Below, one piece after another: positions 30,315 to 38,726 of a stretch of 64,000 nt of DNA. The first letter of the stretch is position 1. Each line of letters begins with the position of its first letter. The DNA lies in the NCBI GenBank assembly GCA_900696455.1, contig CAADGB010000043.1, forward strand, positions 1 to 64,000, in the 5' to 3' direction. Made by a program: the position numbers and the translations under genes. The DNA comes from an uncultured delta proteobacterium. Lineage in GTDB: Bacteria; Myxococcota_A; Polyangia; Haliangiales; Haliangiaceae. The notes beneath the pieces are model-generated. The model searched no databases. It worked only from the letters and a program-made list of their open reading frames with translations, and had not been told where the DNA came from.

Positions 30315-30348
30315 CGCACCGCCTCCCTCTCTCACCTGCAAGGACCCC

Positions 30349-30969
30349 ATGTCAGAGCATGATCACCTCCGTCGCACGACCTCGCTCCCCGCCCCGTCGG
30401 TCACGCCGCACGGCACGTCCGCCGGCAAGCGCACGCTCACGCAGTCGCTGTTGCCGGTGCAGCGCTCGCTCCGCGACGAGCAGCGGGCGGTCGTCGACTT
30501 CGACGGCGCGGCCGGCGACGACTTCTACGACCAGCGCGCCACGGTGGAGGGGCGGCCGACCGACATCCCGCTCACCGATCGGCAGATCCGCCGCGCTCGG
30601 CGCAAGAACCCGGACTGGATCCGGCGCCTGAAGGTCTCGGCGCTCATCTTCAGCAACGCCGAGGTGGACAGCTCGGCGTTCGCGCTCGAACTCGCCGCGA
30701 AGCAGGCCGCACACGGCACGCTGAGGGTGGACGGCATCGCCGGGCCGCGCACCGTTGCCGCCGTCGCGCGCCAGGTCAGCGACGCGCGCTCGGGGCGCGC
30801 GGGTGGTGCGACCCACGCCAGTGGTGTGGCCCACCACGACCCCAACACGCCGCGCGCCGTCGTCGACTTCGACGCGGCGGCGGGCGACAGCTTCTACGAC
30901 AGCCGCCCGACGGTCGAGCCGCACGACGATCCGTTCGGGCTGCACCTGCTCGGCGATCGCAGGGGATGA
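30349..30969 (+). CDS. Second DUF4157-style cargo with peptidoglycan-binding motif
   Basis: A 206-residue protein. The start SAGKRTLTQSLLPVQRS has the Lys-Arg-Thr-Leu...Pro-Val-Gln-Arg leader seen before DUF4157 domains in myxobacterial cargo. A motif (AVVDFDGAAGDDFYD / AVVDFDAAAGDSFYD) occurs twice, at about residues 45 and 165. The end HDDPFGLHLLGD resembles [10 protein letters not shown] of the large toxin. Between them LRVDGIAGPRTVAAV matches peptidoglycan-binding domain 1. Ribosome site AAGGA precedes the ATG. It may be a cargo, spike or anchor protein of the same system. Confidence 0.6.
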   Translation: MSEHDHLRRTTSLPAPSVTPHGTSAGKRTLTQSLLPVQRSLRDEQRAVVDFDGAAGDDFYDQRATVEGRPTDIPLTDRQIRRARRKNPDWIRRLKVSALIFSNAEVDSSAFALELAAKQAAHGTLRVDGIAGPRTVAAVARQVSDARSGRAGGATHASGVAHHDPNTPRAVVDFDAAAGDSFYDSRPTVEPHDDPFGLHLLGDRRG

Positions 30970-31093
30970 CCGCGACCACCTGTGCGGCCGTCGAGCGGCC
31001 GTCAATCGTCGAGACGCAACTTCTCGCGGGGCTTGCCGATACCGCGCGCGGGCTCGGGCATCCCGCTCGACCCGCACACCCTGGAGACCGCTC

Positions 31094-31489
31094 ATGCGAA
31101 CGATCAAGTACGACCCGACCATCATCCACACCTTCGCCCGTCAGCTCTACCATCGGGCCTTCCTCGTCGTCGCCGGCTACACGATCGCCGCCGCGGCCCT
31201 CACCGCGGCGGTGGTGTTCATCGGCGGCACGCTCCTGGCGCAGGATGTCGAGCGCGGGCCGGGGATCGGCGACGCTCTCCTGTTCGGCGTGGCAGGAGGT
31301 CTCGTCGGCTTCCTCATCGGCCGGCAGCGCGCGTTCTGGTTCAAGCTCCAGGCGCAGACGGCGCTCTGCCAGGCGCAGATCGAGGCCAACACGAGGAACC
31401 TGGCCTACGTGCTCGGGACCCCGGTGTCACCGCCCATGCGACCGGCGGTCGATGCCGAGGCGGTGACCGTCCGCGCCGAGTCGGCGTGA
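31094..31489 (+). CDS. Small two-TM membrane protein
   Basis: A 131-residue protein with two membrane helices (AFLVVAGYTIAAAALTAAVV and DALLFGVAGGLVGFLIG) and a helical cytoplasmic end (KLQAQTALCQAQIEANTRNL). GGAG lies before the ATG. Unrecognised; holin-like size, but nothing else supports that. Confidence 0.55.
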   Translation: MRTIKYDPTIIHTFARQLYHRAFLVVAGYTIAAAALTAAVVFIGGTLLAQDVERGPGIGDALLFGVAGGLVGFLIGRQRAFWFKLQAQTALCQAQIEANTRNLAYVLGTPVSPPMRPAVDAEAVTVRAESA

Positions 31490-31665
31490 CGGCAAGGGCC
31501 GGCAACGAGCGGCACGGCAAGCAACGACCGCTCACACCTGTCGAAACCCCGCCTGCTGTTGCCTTACCTACCCGCGCACCTTGCGCACCAACCCGCCGCA
31601 CGACTGGAGGAGTACATGAACGAAGTATGCGATGACAGGATTCGGTGGATCGCGGGAGGTGGCGC
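31490..31665. other. Intergenic gap before sigma-like gene
   Basis: No supported gene here. The gap holds a GGGAGG Shine-Dalgarno sequence at 31654-31659 for the following GTG start. Nothing else stands out by eye. Confidence 0.4.
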
Positions 31666-32637
31666 GTGACGCAGTCCATCGACGGCGACCGTGACCGCCT
31701 CCCGCCGCCCCCGCGCCAGCTGCCGGTGGGCTCGACGGATGCGCTCGATTCGCTTCCGGAGCCCGTCGCACCGGACGGCTCGGCGCCGGTGGCGGAGACC
31801 GATCCGCTGGCCACGATGCAACGGGCCTTCGAGGAGCAGCTCACCGGGCAGGTGTACGAGAAGCTCCGCGGGACCGGCGGCGTGATCAGCGGCCAGCTCA
31901 AGGCCCGCGGCATCCTCGACGCGAGCGGGGAGGATCTGATCAACGACGCGCTCCGGCGCACCTATGCCGGGACCGTCACGTGGCACCACGAGCGCGAGAA
32001 GGTGCCGCTGGTGAGGCACATCCGCTACGTCGCCTGGAGCGACTTCCGGGCGCTCGTGCGCAAGCGCGCGGGGGAGGTCTGGGTGCGCACGCGCCCCGAG
32101 TCCTGTCCGGCCACGGAAGCGCCGGACGAGCACCACCAGGACGCGCACGCGGAGCGCGCGTCGCTCGACGCGCTTCCCGGTGGGAGCGAGGTGGACGGGG
32201 CGCACGCCGAGCCCGGGGACCCGAGCAGCGAGAGGTCGATCGACACCGCCGAGAAGCCGCCACGCGGCGCGTCGATGTCGGACGCCCTGGACGTGCCGGA
32301 GGATCTCTCCCCGGGCGAGGCCCGGCACGCGAGGGCCCCCGCCACCCACGTGGATGTGGAGCAGCAGGCCGGGGACGACGATCCGGTGCGACGGATGGAG
32401 CAGCGGAGCCTGCTCCGCGAGGTCGGCGATGTGCTGTGGCGGATCGCCGCGATGAGCGCGGACCAGGATCTTCGTTACGCGCTGATCGCTCTCTTCCATG
32501 GCGCGCGCGGCGAGCAGGATCTGATGGCGATGATGGAGATGGATCACCCGCGGGCGCGGCGTGCGTGGCGGATGGTCCGCCGCCTGATCTGCGAGATCCC
32601 CGATGACCTGCGTGCGGAAGCGCGCGAGTTGATGTAG
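31666..32637 (+). CDS. ECF-sigma-like protein with long acidic linker
   Basis: A 323-residue protein. Residues about 85-140 (SGEDLINDALRRTYAG, VRHIRYVAWSDFRALVRK) resemble sigma region 2, where 'D-L-x-N/Q-x-x' and a late Trp/Phe-rich helix are usual. Residues 235-320 (LLREVGDVLWRIAAMSADQ, LIALFHGARGEQDLMAM) resemble region 4. A 90-residue acidic insert separates them, much longer than the normal ECF linker. GTG 31666 has GGGAGG six bases before it. It could drive the 47-bp elements, but this is only inference. Confidence 0.5.
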   Translation: MTQSIDGDRDRLPPPPRQLPVGSTDALDSLPEPVAPDGSAPVAETDPLATMQRAFEEQLTGQVYEKLRGTGGVISGQLKARGILDASGEDLINDALRRTYAGTVTWHHEREKVPLVRHIRYVAWSDFRALVRKRAGEVWVRTRPESCPATEAPDEHHQDAHAERASLDALPGGSEVDGAHAEPGDPSSERSIDTAEKPPRGASMSDALDVPEDLSPGEARHARAPATHVDVEQQAGDDDPVRRMEQRSLLREVGDVLWRIAAMSADQDLRYALIALFHGARGEQDLMAMMEMDHPRARRAWRMVRRLICEIPDDLRAEARELM

Positions 32638-32646
32638 GAGGAAGCC

Positions 32647-33249
32647 ATGGCGAACGAAACCGAAACCGAACGCGTGGCCTTCGAGCGCCTGGACACTGCG
32701 CTGGAGCAGATCCCGCCGACCGGCGAGACGGGCGCCGCGGCGCTCGCGGTCGTCGATCAAATCATGGAAACGGCCGACCGCGCCATCCATGACGCCCAGC
32801 GCGTGTTCGTGAGTGACACGACACGGACCCGGCTGGCCGCCTTGCGCGCCGAGCTGTACGGCCGGCCGGTGCCGGTCGAGTCAGCCGACGAGCGCACGCG
32901 GCTGCCCGACGCGGGTGGCCAGCTCGACGCGACCGCCGCCAACCTGCTGGTGGGGCTGGTCGAGCGCGCCCTGCGCGACCTGGGTGAGGTGCCTGGCGAG
33001 TGGGACGCGCTGGACCTGGTCCGGTCGTGGCTCGAACGCGGCCAGCGCGGCGAGGACAACACCGACGGCGCGCTCTCGGCGCTGCATCTGATCGCGGCGG
33101 AGCGTGCGAGCCCGGTCGGCAGAGCCCCCGAGACCGTGATCGACGACGCCCTCGCGCGCCTCCCGCGCGAGCACTGGCAGCGGTTGCTGGCCCTGTTCAG
33201 CTCGGCGCTCGCTGACCGCCGGCCCGTCGCCAGCGCGCCGCCTCGATAG
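32647..33249 (+). CDS. Hypothetical helical protein following the sigma-like gene
   Basis: A 200-residue acidic helical protein (LAVVDQIMETADRAIHDAQ, TRLAALRAELYG, LPREHWQRLLALFSSALA). A strong AGGAGGAA Shine-Dalgarno sequence precedes ATG 32647, nine bases after the previous stop. No family recognised. A partner or anti-sigma role would fit its position but has no sequence support. Confidence 0.55.
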   Translation: MANETETERVAFERLDTALEQIPPTGETGAAALAVVDQIMETADRAIHDAQRVFVSDTTRTRLAALRAELYGRPVPVESADERTRLPDAGGQLDATAANLLVGLVERALRDLGEVPGEWDALDLVRSWLERGQRGEDNTDGALSALHLIAAERASPVGRAPETVIDDALARLPREHWQRLLALFSSALADRRPVASAPPR

Positions 33250-33265
33250 TCGTTCCCGCGACCGA

Positions 33266-33288
33266 GGCGCGCTGCGCGGCTGCGCGCC
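33266..33288. terminator. Hairpin between convergent genes
   Basis: GGCGCGC (33266-33272) and GCGCGCC (33282-33288) form a seven-base stem in the 49-bp gap between the stops at 33249 and 33299. There is no T-tract; the position favours a bidirectional terminator. Confidence 0.35.
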
Positions 33289-33298
33289 GCCGCGGCCA

Positions 33299-34006
33299 TC
33301 AGGCGCGTCCGGAGACGCCGCGACCACCCAGGAGCGCGCGCGGCGCCGTCGCCTCGGCATGATAGGTCCAGCGCGCGTCGGAATCGCGCCGGAGCCGCCC
33401 GCGCTGCACGAGCCAGGGCTCGAGCCCCAGCAGAGGATCTTGCGGCGCTGGCATGTCGGGCGGCCCGGTCACGAGCGGGCTTCCCGCGGCGTCTTCGAGC
33501 AACGCGGTCACCATCAGGAAGTGGAACGCATGCTCGGCTTCGGATCGACGATCCTGGGGAACGGGCGAGACATTGAGACGCGGCGCCCCGCTCCGCGAGA
33601 ACCGATACCGGTAGCTGCCCCCCTGCCAGGACGCGACCGTGTCGACGCCGACCACCACGCGTACGACATCGCCGGCCAGGTACGAGCCGATCACCGTGAC
33701 GTCTCCGAAGAGTCGATGCAACGGCCACGCGTGGATGACCCGGGCGCGACGCAAGAACGGTGGAGGTGCATCGGGACCGTGCTCCAAAACGGTGTCACGC
33801 ACGACCGCCGCCGCCGCTGGAGCCATGCGCCGAACCCGCGGCTCCAGGAGCGCGAGGTGCGCGATGTCCAGGTGGACAGGGCTGGCGTCACGCCCGTAGA
33901 GCGCGCTGGCGAGGTATCGAGCCTGCGATTCGAGAGCGAGACCCCGGATCGACGCCGGCAGCGGCAGAAGCGATGTTGCGCGGGTGATCTCGTGCGACAG
34001 CGACAT
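33299..34006 (-). CDS. Hypothetical protein
   Basis: A 235-residue protein, unrecognised, predicted soluble. Helical at first (ALESQARYLASALYG), then beta-rich (VIGSYLAGDVVRVVVGVD, GGSYRYRFSRSG). ATG 34006 was chosen; another ATG at 34090 would add 28 residues. It is the only minus-strand gene between 19.1 and 51 kb and so separates the toxin half from the integrase half. Confidence 0.5.
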   Translation of the reverse strand: MSLSHEITRATSLLPLPASIRGLALESQARYLASALYGRDASPVHLDIAHLALLEPRVRRMAPAAAAVVRDTVLEHGPDAPPPFLRRARVIHAWPLHRLFGDVTVIGSYLAGDVVRVVVGVDTVASWQGGSYRYRFSRSGAPRLNVSPVPQDRRSEAEHAFHFLMVTALLEDAAGSPLVTGPPDMPAPQDPLLGLEPWLVQRGRLRRDSDARWTYHAEATAPRALLGGRGVSGRA

Positions 34007-34476
34007 GGGCAACGCGGGCGCGCTGCCCGATACTACCGCCTCTTGCTCGGAGCGAGCGCGACATGATCGGCACGTCGCGCGCACGTGCATTCGATGACTT
34101 GTGCACGTCGATGACCTGATCGACGAGCTCGTCGAAGCGCTCGCGATGGTCGTCGAGACGGTGATCGTCGTGGTCGACGAGCTCGACGTCGTGGTCGTCG
34201 TCGTGGTCGTCGACAGCTTTGGCTGGTCGTCGACGTGGTCGTCGATGAGGACGCGCCTCCCGATCGACGACCGTGTCGACGAGCGCCAAGCAGGCGGAAT
34301 CAGGTCGGCCGGAAAGAAAAGTGAGGGTCCGTGTCGATTCTCGTGCGAGGACCCCCGGTTTCTCGAACAGATAAGTAATGAGGGGCTCGGATTTCGAGCC
34401 TCCGCAACCGTCGCTTCCTCCCGGCGGCGACCCGATGGCTGCGTGCGCATGGAGCGCGACGTGGCGCTGGAGATTC
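34007..34476. other. 470-bp gap with GTCGTCG-type low complexity
   Basis: No supported gene. Positions about 34110-34260 are low complexity, with many tandem GTC/GTG/GAC triplets that read as Val/Asp on one strand and Thr/Ser on the other. An inverted repeat GGCTCG-GATTT-CGAGCC lies at 34384-34400, before the next gene. The word CGGTTTCTC near 34355 also occurs in the 47-bp element at 19 kb. This probably contains the promoter of the integrase-side array. Confidence 0.4.
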
Positions 34477-34989
34477 ATGTCCGAGCTAGCATTCACCAAG
34501 ACGGGGCAGCGCTTCGTGCCCCCGCAGGAGGCGACCCGGTGGTTGGTCACGCTCCTGTGCGACAACCGCGGCACCAAGACGCTCTACGACGAGCGCGGCG
34601 CGCCGCTTTCCATCCCGATGGAGGCGACCCGCGCCGACCTCCGCGCCGCCGTGAAGGACCGGCCGGGCCGGTACCGGCTGACGGCCACCGACGCCAACGG
34701 CGTTCCGATCCCCGAGGTGCCGCGCGCGATCGTGCCGATCCCGGACACGGAGCCCGACGAGGACGACGCGCGCGACGACGGCGAGGACACGGCCGGGGAG
34801 GTGGCGGCTCCCACGCGCTTCCGCAACGCCGCGGCGGTCGCGGCGACGGCGCCCCGCGCATGGCAAGGGGCCACGGTGACCTCACCGATCGGGACCTGGC
34901 CCGCGTTGCCCGTGCCCGTCTCGCTGGCTGGGGCCGAGTACCTGGTGGGCGAGGCCCTCCGCGGCCAGTTCCACGTGCAGACGGTGTAG
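34477..34989 (+). CDS. N-terminal part of an amber-interrupted Pro/Ala-rich protein
   Basis: 170 residues ending at a TAG (34987-34989). It is mostly beta (ATRWLVTLLCDNRGTKTLYD, DRPGRYRLTATDANG), with an acidic stretch and then ALPVPVSLAGAEYLVGEAL. The same reading frame continues after the TAG with HTAKTEQLERCLDVLAQ and stays open to 36789, so this looks like the first part of a 770-residue protein. ATG 34477 has CTGGAG before it. See the entry at 35029. Confidence 0.6.
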   Translation: MSELAFTKTGQRFVPPQEATRWLVTLLCDNRGTKTLYDERGAPLSIPMEATRADLRAAVKDRPGRYRLTATDANGVPIPEVPRAIVPIPDTEPDEDDARDDGEDTAGEVAAPTRFRNAAAVAATAPRAWQGATVTSPIGTWPALPVPVSLAGAEYLVGEALRGQFHVQTV

Positions 34990-35028
34990 CACACGGCGAA
35001 GACCGAGCAGCTGGAGCGATGCCTCGAC

Positions 35029-36789
35029 GTGCTCGCTCAGATGGCGATGGCGCAGGCCAACGTCATCAACGCGAACGCGGCCGGCGTCGCGCAGATGATG
35101 AGCGCGGCGGCCGATCTGCTTCGTTCCTCCGACGCTTCCGGCATGACGCGGCGAGAGCCACCGCCCGCGCCGCCGCCGCCGGCCGCACCGCCTCCCGCGC
35201 CGCCGACGCCGCCCGCACCGCCCCCTGCGTTCTTCTACGCGATGCCGCGCAACGCGGCGTACGACGACGCAGGCGTCGAGGACGACGTCGAGGAGGAGTC
35301 GGCCGAGCCGGCCGAGCCGACGCCGGAGGAGGACTTCTTCAGCAAGACGACCGAGCTGGTCACGAAGGCGGCGACGGCGCTCGCGCCCGTGGCCGAGATC
35401 GCGCGCATGGTGACGGGCGCCGGGGGGCTCGGTGGACTCGCCGGCATGTTCGGTGGCGGCGCGGGCGGCGGCGACGCGCCTCGCAACGCGGCGCCGGACG
35501 GCGCCGACGGCGCCGACGGCGCCGACGGAACCGCCGATGTCGAGGCCGAGGCCGCGGCGCCCGATGGGGTGCCCGCGCACCTGCGCACGTCGCACGTGAT
35601 CGCCATCCTCTACGGGCTGGGCCCGAAGGACGGTCCGCTGTTCCGCCAGTACCTGAAGCTGATGGAGCCGGAGGAGCGGCAGCTCCTGACCACGCACCTG
35701 TGCGCGATGCCGCTCGAGGAGGCGGAGGCGTTCGCCGCCGAGAAGGCGGCCTGGTTCGAGGAGCGGCTCGCGCACGCACGCGCGGCACGCGCGCGGAAGC
35801 GCGCGGTCATCGACATCGAGAGCCATGAGGTCGCGAGCGTCGAGTCGTCCGACGTCGCGCCCGACGGCCCGTGCGACGCCGCCGACGCCGCCGACACTCG
35901 CGGCGATGACTTCGCCCAGGAGGAACCCGAGACCCAGCCCGAGACCCACGACCCCGACCCCGACCCTCTCGCACCGACCCACCACCAGGAGGACGCGACC
36001 ACCCAGCACACCCCCACCCCGAACGTTTCCACGCAGCCGACGAACACCACCGAGGACGCCGACCTGACGCGCACGAGCCAGCCGCAGCCTGACGCCGCCC
36101 CCGCATCCTCGACGATGCCCACCTCGGCGCCGGCCGTGCCGACGACCGCCACCGCGCCGCAGGCGCTTACCCCCGCCGCGCCCGCGCCCACGCCCCAGGC
36201 CGCGCCGCCCGCGCCGCGCGAGATCGTGGTCACTCCGGCGATGGACTACCACCTGAAGCAGATCGGCCTGCGCCTGCACCCGCGCGAGGTCTTGCAGGTC
36301 CAGGCGCTCATGAAGCAGTTCTCGGTCGTCGAGCACAACGCCTGGATCACGAGGCTCATGCAGCTCGCCCCCGAGCGCGGCGCCCTCGTCCTCCGCGACG
36401 AGCTCGCGCGTCGGGCCGGGATGCCCGCCACGGCCGCGCCGATCGCTGCGCCGCACGTGCCGGCCGCGCCGATCGCTGCGCCGTATGCGCCGAACGCTGC
36501 GCCGCCTGCACCGATCGCTGCGCCGTACGCGCCGATCGCCGCGCCCCGCGCGCCGAACGCCGCGCCGCCGCCGACCCCGCCGACGGCGGCGATCACGCCG
36601 CAGCTCGTCGCGCACCTGCGCCAGATCGCGCAGTACCTCCAGCCGCACGAGGTCGCGTTCGGCCAGCGGCTCATCATGATGGCGTCCCCCGCCGAGCGCG
36701 GCGCATGGATCGCGCGGCTCATGCCGCTCGATCCGGCGCAGGCCGCCACGGTCATCCGCGCCGAGCTGGCCCGCCGCGGTCAGAGCTAG
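35029..36789 (+). CDS. C-terminal part of the amber-interrupted Pro/Ala-rich protein
   Basis: Up to 586 residues if started at GTG 35029 (ATG 35041 is an alternative); no good ribosome site precedes either, favouring read-through or a broken gene. A helical start (QANVINANAAGVAQMMSAAA) leads to Pro-rich and acidic tracts. Then come three related helical units: LRTSHVIAILYGLGPKDGPL, MDYHLKQIGLRLHPREVLQV and LVAHLRQIAQYLQPHEVAFG, the last two sharing RGAxxxRxELARR ends. Tandem APIAAPYAP repeats join the last two. The stop lies inside a 31-bp tandem repeat. Likely a structural or scaffold protein. Confidence 0.55.
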   Translation: MLAQMAMAQANVINANAAGVAQMMSAAADLLRSSDASGMTRREPPPAPPPPAAPPPAPPTPPAPPPAFFYAMPRNAAYDDAGVEDDVEEESAEPAEPTPEEDFFSKTTELVTKAATALAPVAEIARMVTGAGGLGGLAGMFGGGAGGGDAPRNAAPDGADGADGADGTADVEAEAAAPDGVPAHLRTSHVIAILYGLGPKDGPLFRQYLKLMEPEERQLLTTHLCAMPLEEAEAFAAEKAAWFEERLAHARAARARKRAVIDIESHEVASVESSDVAPDGPCDAADAADTRGDDFAQEEPETQPETHDPDPDPLAPTHHQEDATTQHTPTPNVSTQPTNTTEDADLTRTSQPQPDAAPASSTMPTSAPAVPTTATAPQALTPAAPAPTPQAAPPAPREIVVTPAMDYHLKQIGLRLHPREVLQVQALMKQFSVVEHNAWITRLMQLAPERGALVLRDELARRAGMPATAAPIAAPHVPAAPIAAPYAPNAAPPAPIAAPYAPIAAPRAPNAAPPPTPPTAAITPQLVAHLRQIAQYLQPHEVAFGQRLIMMASPAERGAWIARLMPLDPAQAATVIRAELARRGQS

Positions 36790-36840
36790 GCGGGCGTTCG
36801 CCCGCCGCGGTCAGAGCTAGGCGGGCGTTCGCCCGCCGCT
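36770..36840 (+). repeat. 31-bp tandem repeat with hairpin, overlapping a stop codon
   Basis: A 31-bp unit is present twice exactly (36770-36800 and 36801-36831), followed by eight bases of a third. Each unit supplies GGCGGGCG-TT-CGCCCGCC, an eight-base stem. The TAG of the gene before lies within the first copy. It could be a double intrinsic terminator without T-tract, or a recombination scar. Confidence 0.7.
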
Positions 36841-36883
36841 CCTTCCGCCACACCCCCCACCACCTCCCCGAGTACCTTCCCCC

Positions 36884-37942
36884 ATGATCCTCCCACCCCT
36901 CAACGACCACGCGTGTCTCGGTCCGATCACGGACATCGCGCGGCAACTCGTGGCCCAGCCCGACCCGCAGCTCGCGGCGCGCGCGCACGAGCTGGGCACG
37001 CCGCAGGCGGCGATCCGCTGGCTGCGCTCGTTGCCCCAGCGCGACGACACGGGCGATCCGAATGACGGCCCGCGCGTCGAGGCGTGCTCGCCGCCGCAAC
37101 GCCTGGACCTCTACTCCAGCGCGCCCAATTGCGTCGAGCGAAGTACGATCCAAGCGATCATCGCCGAGATCCTCGATCCGGAACCCAAGCGCCGGCTCGC
37201 GACGATCAATACGCCCGTCGGCCGTCACACGCTCCTGGTCGAGAACGGCCAGCCGGTCGTCCTCGATCCGCGCGTTCCGCGCAACTGCGCGCAGTCCGGG
37301 ATCGACGTGCTCGCGCAGGCGCCCGCGCCGCGCGACCTCGCCGGCTCGGCGACGTGGGTCTGCCGCGTCGCGGCCGAGCCCGCGCACCGCTTGCCCGGCG
37401 GACCTCGCCGGCTGCGCAACGCGCGCGCCGCGCTCGATGCCCTGTCGCGCGGCACGCCGATCGCGCCGAACCTCGCCGACGACGTGGCGGCCGTGCTCGC
37501 GCTCGCCGCGCGCGAAGCCCCGCAGTGGGGCCCGGCCGGCGTCGAGACGGTCGAGCGCGTCGCCCAGGCCGTGCTCGATCTCGAGCGCGCGGTCGGCCGC
37601 TGCCGTGGCGCGTCGCCTGCCGACGACGCGGGCGGGCGGCGCAACGCCGCCGAGCTGCGCATCGGACGTCACCGTCTGCGGCCGGGCATCCCGAAGTCGC
37701 TCGCCGCCGCGCTCCGCGCGCTCGGCGTCGTCGGCAAGGAAGCCGCGACCGCGGTCGCGCGCGTCAAGCTCGCCACGCTCGGCGTGTCGCCCGGCATGCT
37801 CGGCCTCCTGGAGTCGGAGCTGAACAAGGACGGCCTGTCCCTCGGCTCGCTCGCCAAGCCGCTGCCGCCCGGGCACTCGATGGCCGCGCTCACCAAGGAC
37901 GCGCTCGTCGCGCGTCACCTGGAGCGGGTGGGCGCCGCGTAG
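36884..37942 (+). CDS. Possible papain/transglutaminase-fold protein
   Basis: A 352-residue protein. Cys83 (SAPNCVERS), His115 (PVGRHTLLVENG) and Asp128 (QPVVLDP) have the order and spacing of a Cys-His-Asp triad of transglutaminase-like or papain-like enzymes. The second half is helical and rich in Arg/Ala (ARAALDALSRG, GVETVERVAQAVLDLERAVG), ending LGVSPGMLGLLESEL. The C/T-rich sequence before the ATG has no Shine-Dalgarno sequence. Peptidase or peptidoglycan-related activity would suit the neighbouring wall enzymes. The triad call is from spacing alone. Confidence 0.5.
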   Translation: MILPPLNDHACLGPITDIARQLVAQPDPQLAARAHELGTPQAAIRWLRSLPQRDDTGDPNDGPRVEACSPPQRLDLYSSAPNCVERSTIQAIIAEILDPEPKRRLATINTPVGRHTLLVENGQPVVLDPRVPRNCAQSGIDVLAQAPAPRDLAGSATWVCRVAAEPAHRLPGGPRRLRNARAALDALSRGTPIAPNLADDVAAVLALAAREAPQWGPAGVETVERVAQAVLDLERAVGRCRGASPADDAGGRRNAAELRIGRHRLRPGIPKSLAAALRALGVVGKEAATAVARVKLATLGVSPGMLGLLESELNKDGLSLGSLAKPLPPGHSMAALTKDALVARHLERVGAA

Positions 37943-38101
37943 ATCACGCGCGCGCCCACCCGCTCCGAGGCCCCGGATCCGTCCGGTTCCGTCCCGCTCG
38001 TTCCCTCACCCCCCGCATCACTCGATCGGTCGCACCCCGCGGCCGGTCCCGGCCTGCGCTCGCCGGCTCGATCCCCGGCCCTCGCCGGGAGAAAGGTTCC
38101 C

Positions 38102-38713
38102 TTGTCCCCCCGCATCCCCCGCATCCACCACGCCTCCGTCCCGCTCGCTCTGCCCCTCACCCTCCGCGCGCTCGGTCGCGGGTTCCATGTCGTTCCCGAC
38201 GAGGAGATCGAGCGCGCGCCGTCCTCGGCCACGCCGATCGACTACGCGCCGCTCAGCAAGGCCGCGCGTGACATCGCGACGTGGCTCCTCGCCGTCGCGC
38301 GCTCGCGCACGACCGACCCGCTCGATCACACCGCGATCGATCGCGTCGAGCGCGCCGTGCGCTTCGCCTTCGCCAGCCACGCGCCCGGCGGCGCTCGCCC
38401 GGTGACGCGGCTCGACGTCACCGAGGAAGACCTCCTCACCGTGGCCGGGATCCTCATCGACGCGTTCGAGATCGATCTGGGCGTGTCCGGCCTCGGCTCG
38501 ATCGTCGGCTCGGTCTACGACGCCGCCGACGGCGATCCCGATCGCCTGTGGGACGCCTTCGCCGACGCGATCGCCGACCGCGCCGTGCGCGAGCTGGTAG
38601 CCGCGACCCGCGCCCGTCCCACGTCCCGCGTCATGCGCGTCGTGCCGGTCGTGGTGCGCCGCCCGCGCATCGCCGACCAGGCCGCGCTCGACGACCTCAC
38701 CTCCCACCGCTGA
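38102..38713 (+). CDS. Hypothetical protein, helical
   Basis: A 203-residue protein, unrecognised. TTG 38102 has GGAGAAAGG before it, giving MSPRIPRIHHASVPL. A helical core (DYAPLSKAARDIATWLLAVA, DAFEIDLGVSGLGSIVGSVY) has no membrane segments. Intergenic spacing of 159 bases precedes it, C-rich on this strand. Confidence 0.55.
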   Translation: MSPRIPRIHHASVPLALPLTLRALGRGFHVVPDEEIERAPSSATPIDYAPLSKAARDIATWLLAVARSRTTDPLDHTAIDRVERAVRFAFASHAPGGARPVTRLDVTEEDLLTVAGILIDAFEIDLGVSGLGSIVGSVYDAADGDPDRLWDAFADAIADRAVRELVAATRARPTSRVMRVVPVVVRRPRIADQAALDDLTSHR

Positions 38714-38726
38714 ACCAGGAAGACCC

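Noticed and set aside
7266-33249. Complete extracellular contractile injection system
   Set aside because: No sheath, tube, baseplate, spike or AAA+ Afp15-type genes are visible in the window; only cargo-type proteins.
34110-34260. Thr/Ser-rich minus-strand extension of the gene at 33299, or a Val/Asp-rich plus-strand protein
   Set aside because: It is a low-complexity triplet run without a start signal; the gene's sensible start is at 34006.
36001-36600. CRISPR-like repeats in the Pro/Ala-rich gene
   Set aside because: The repeats are in-frame codon repeats (APIAAPYAP-type) within a coding region, without unique spacers.
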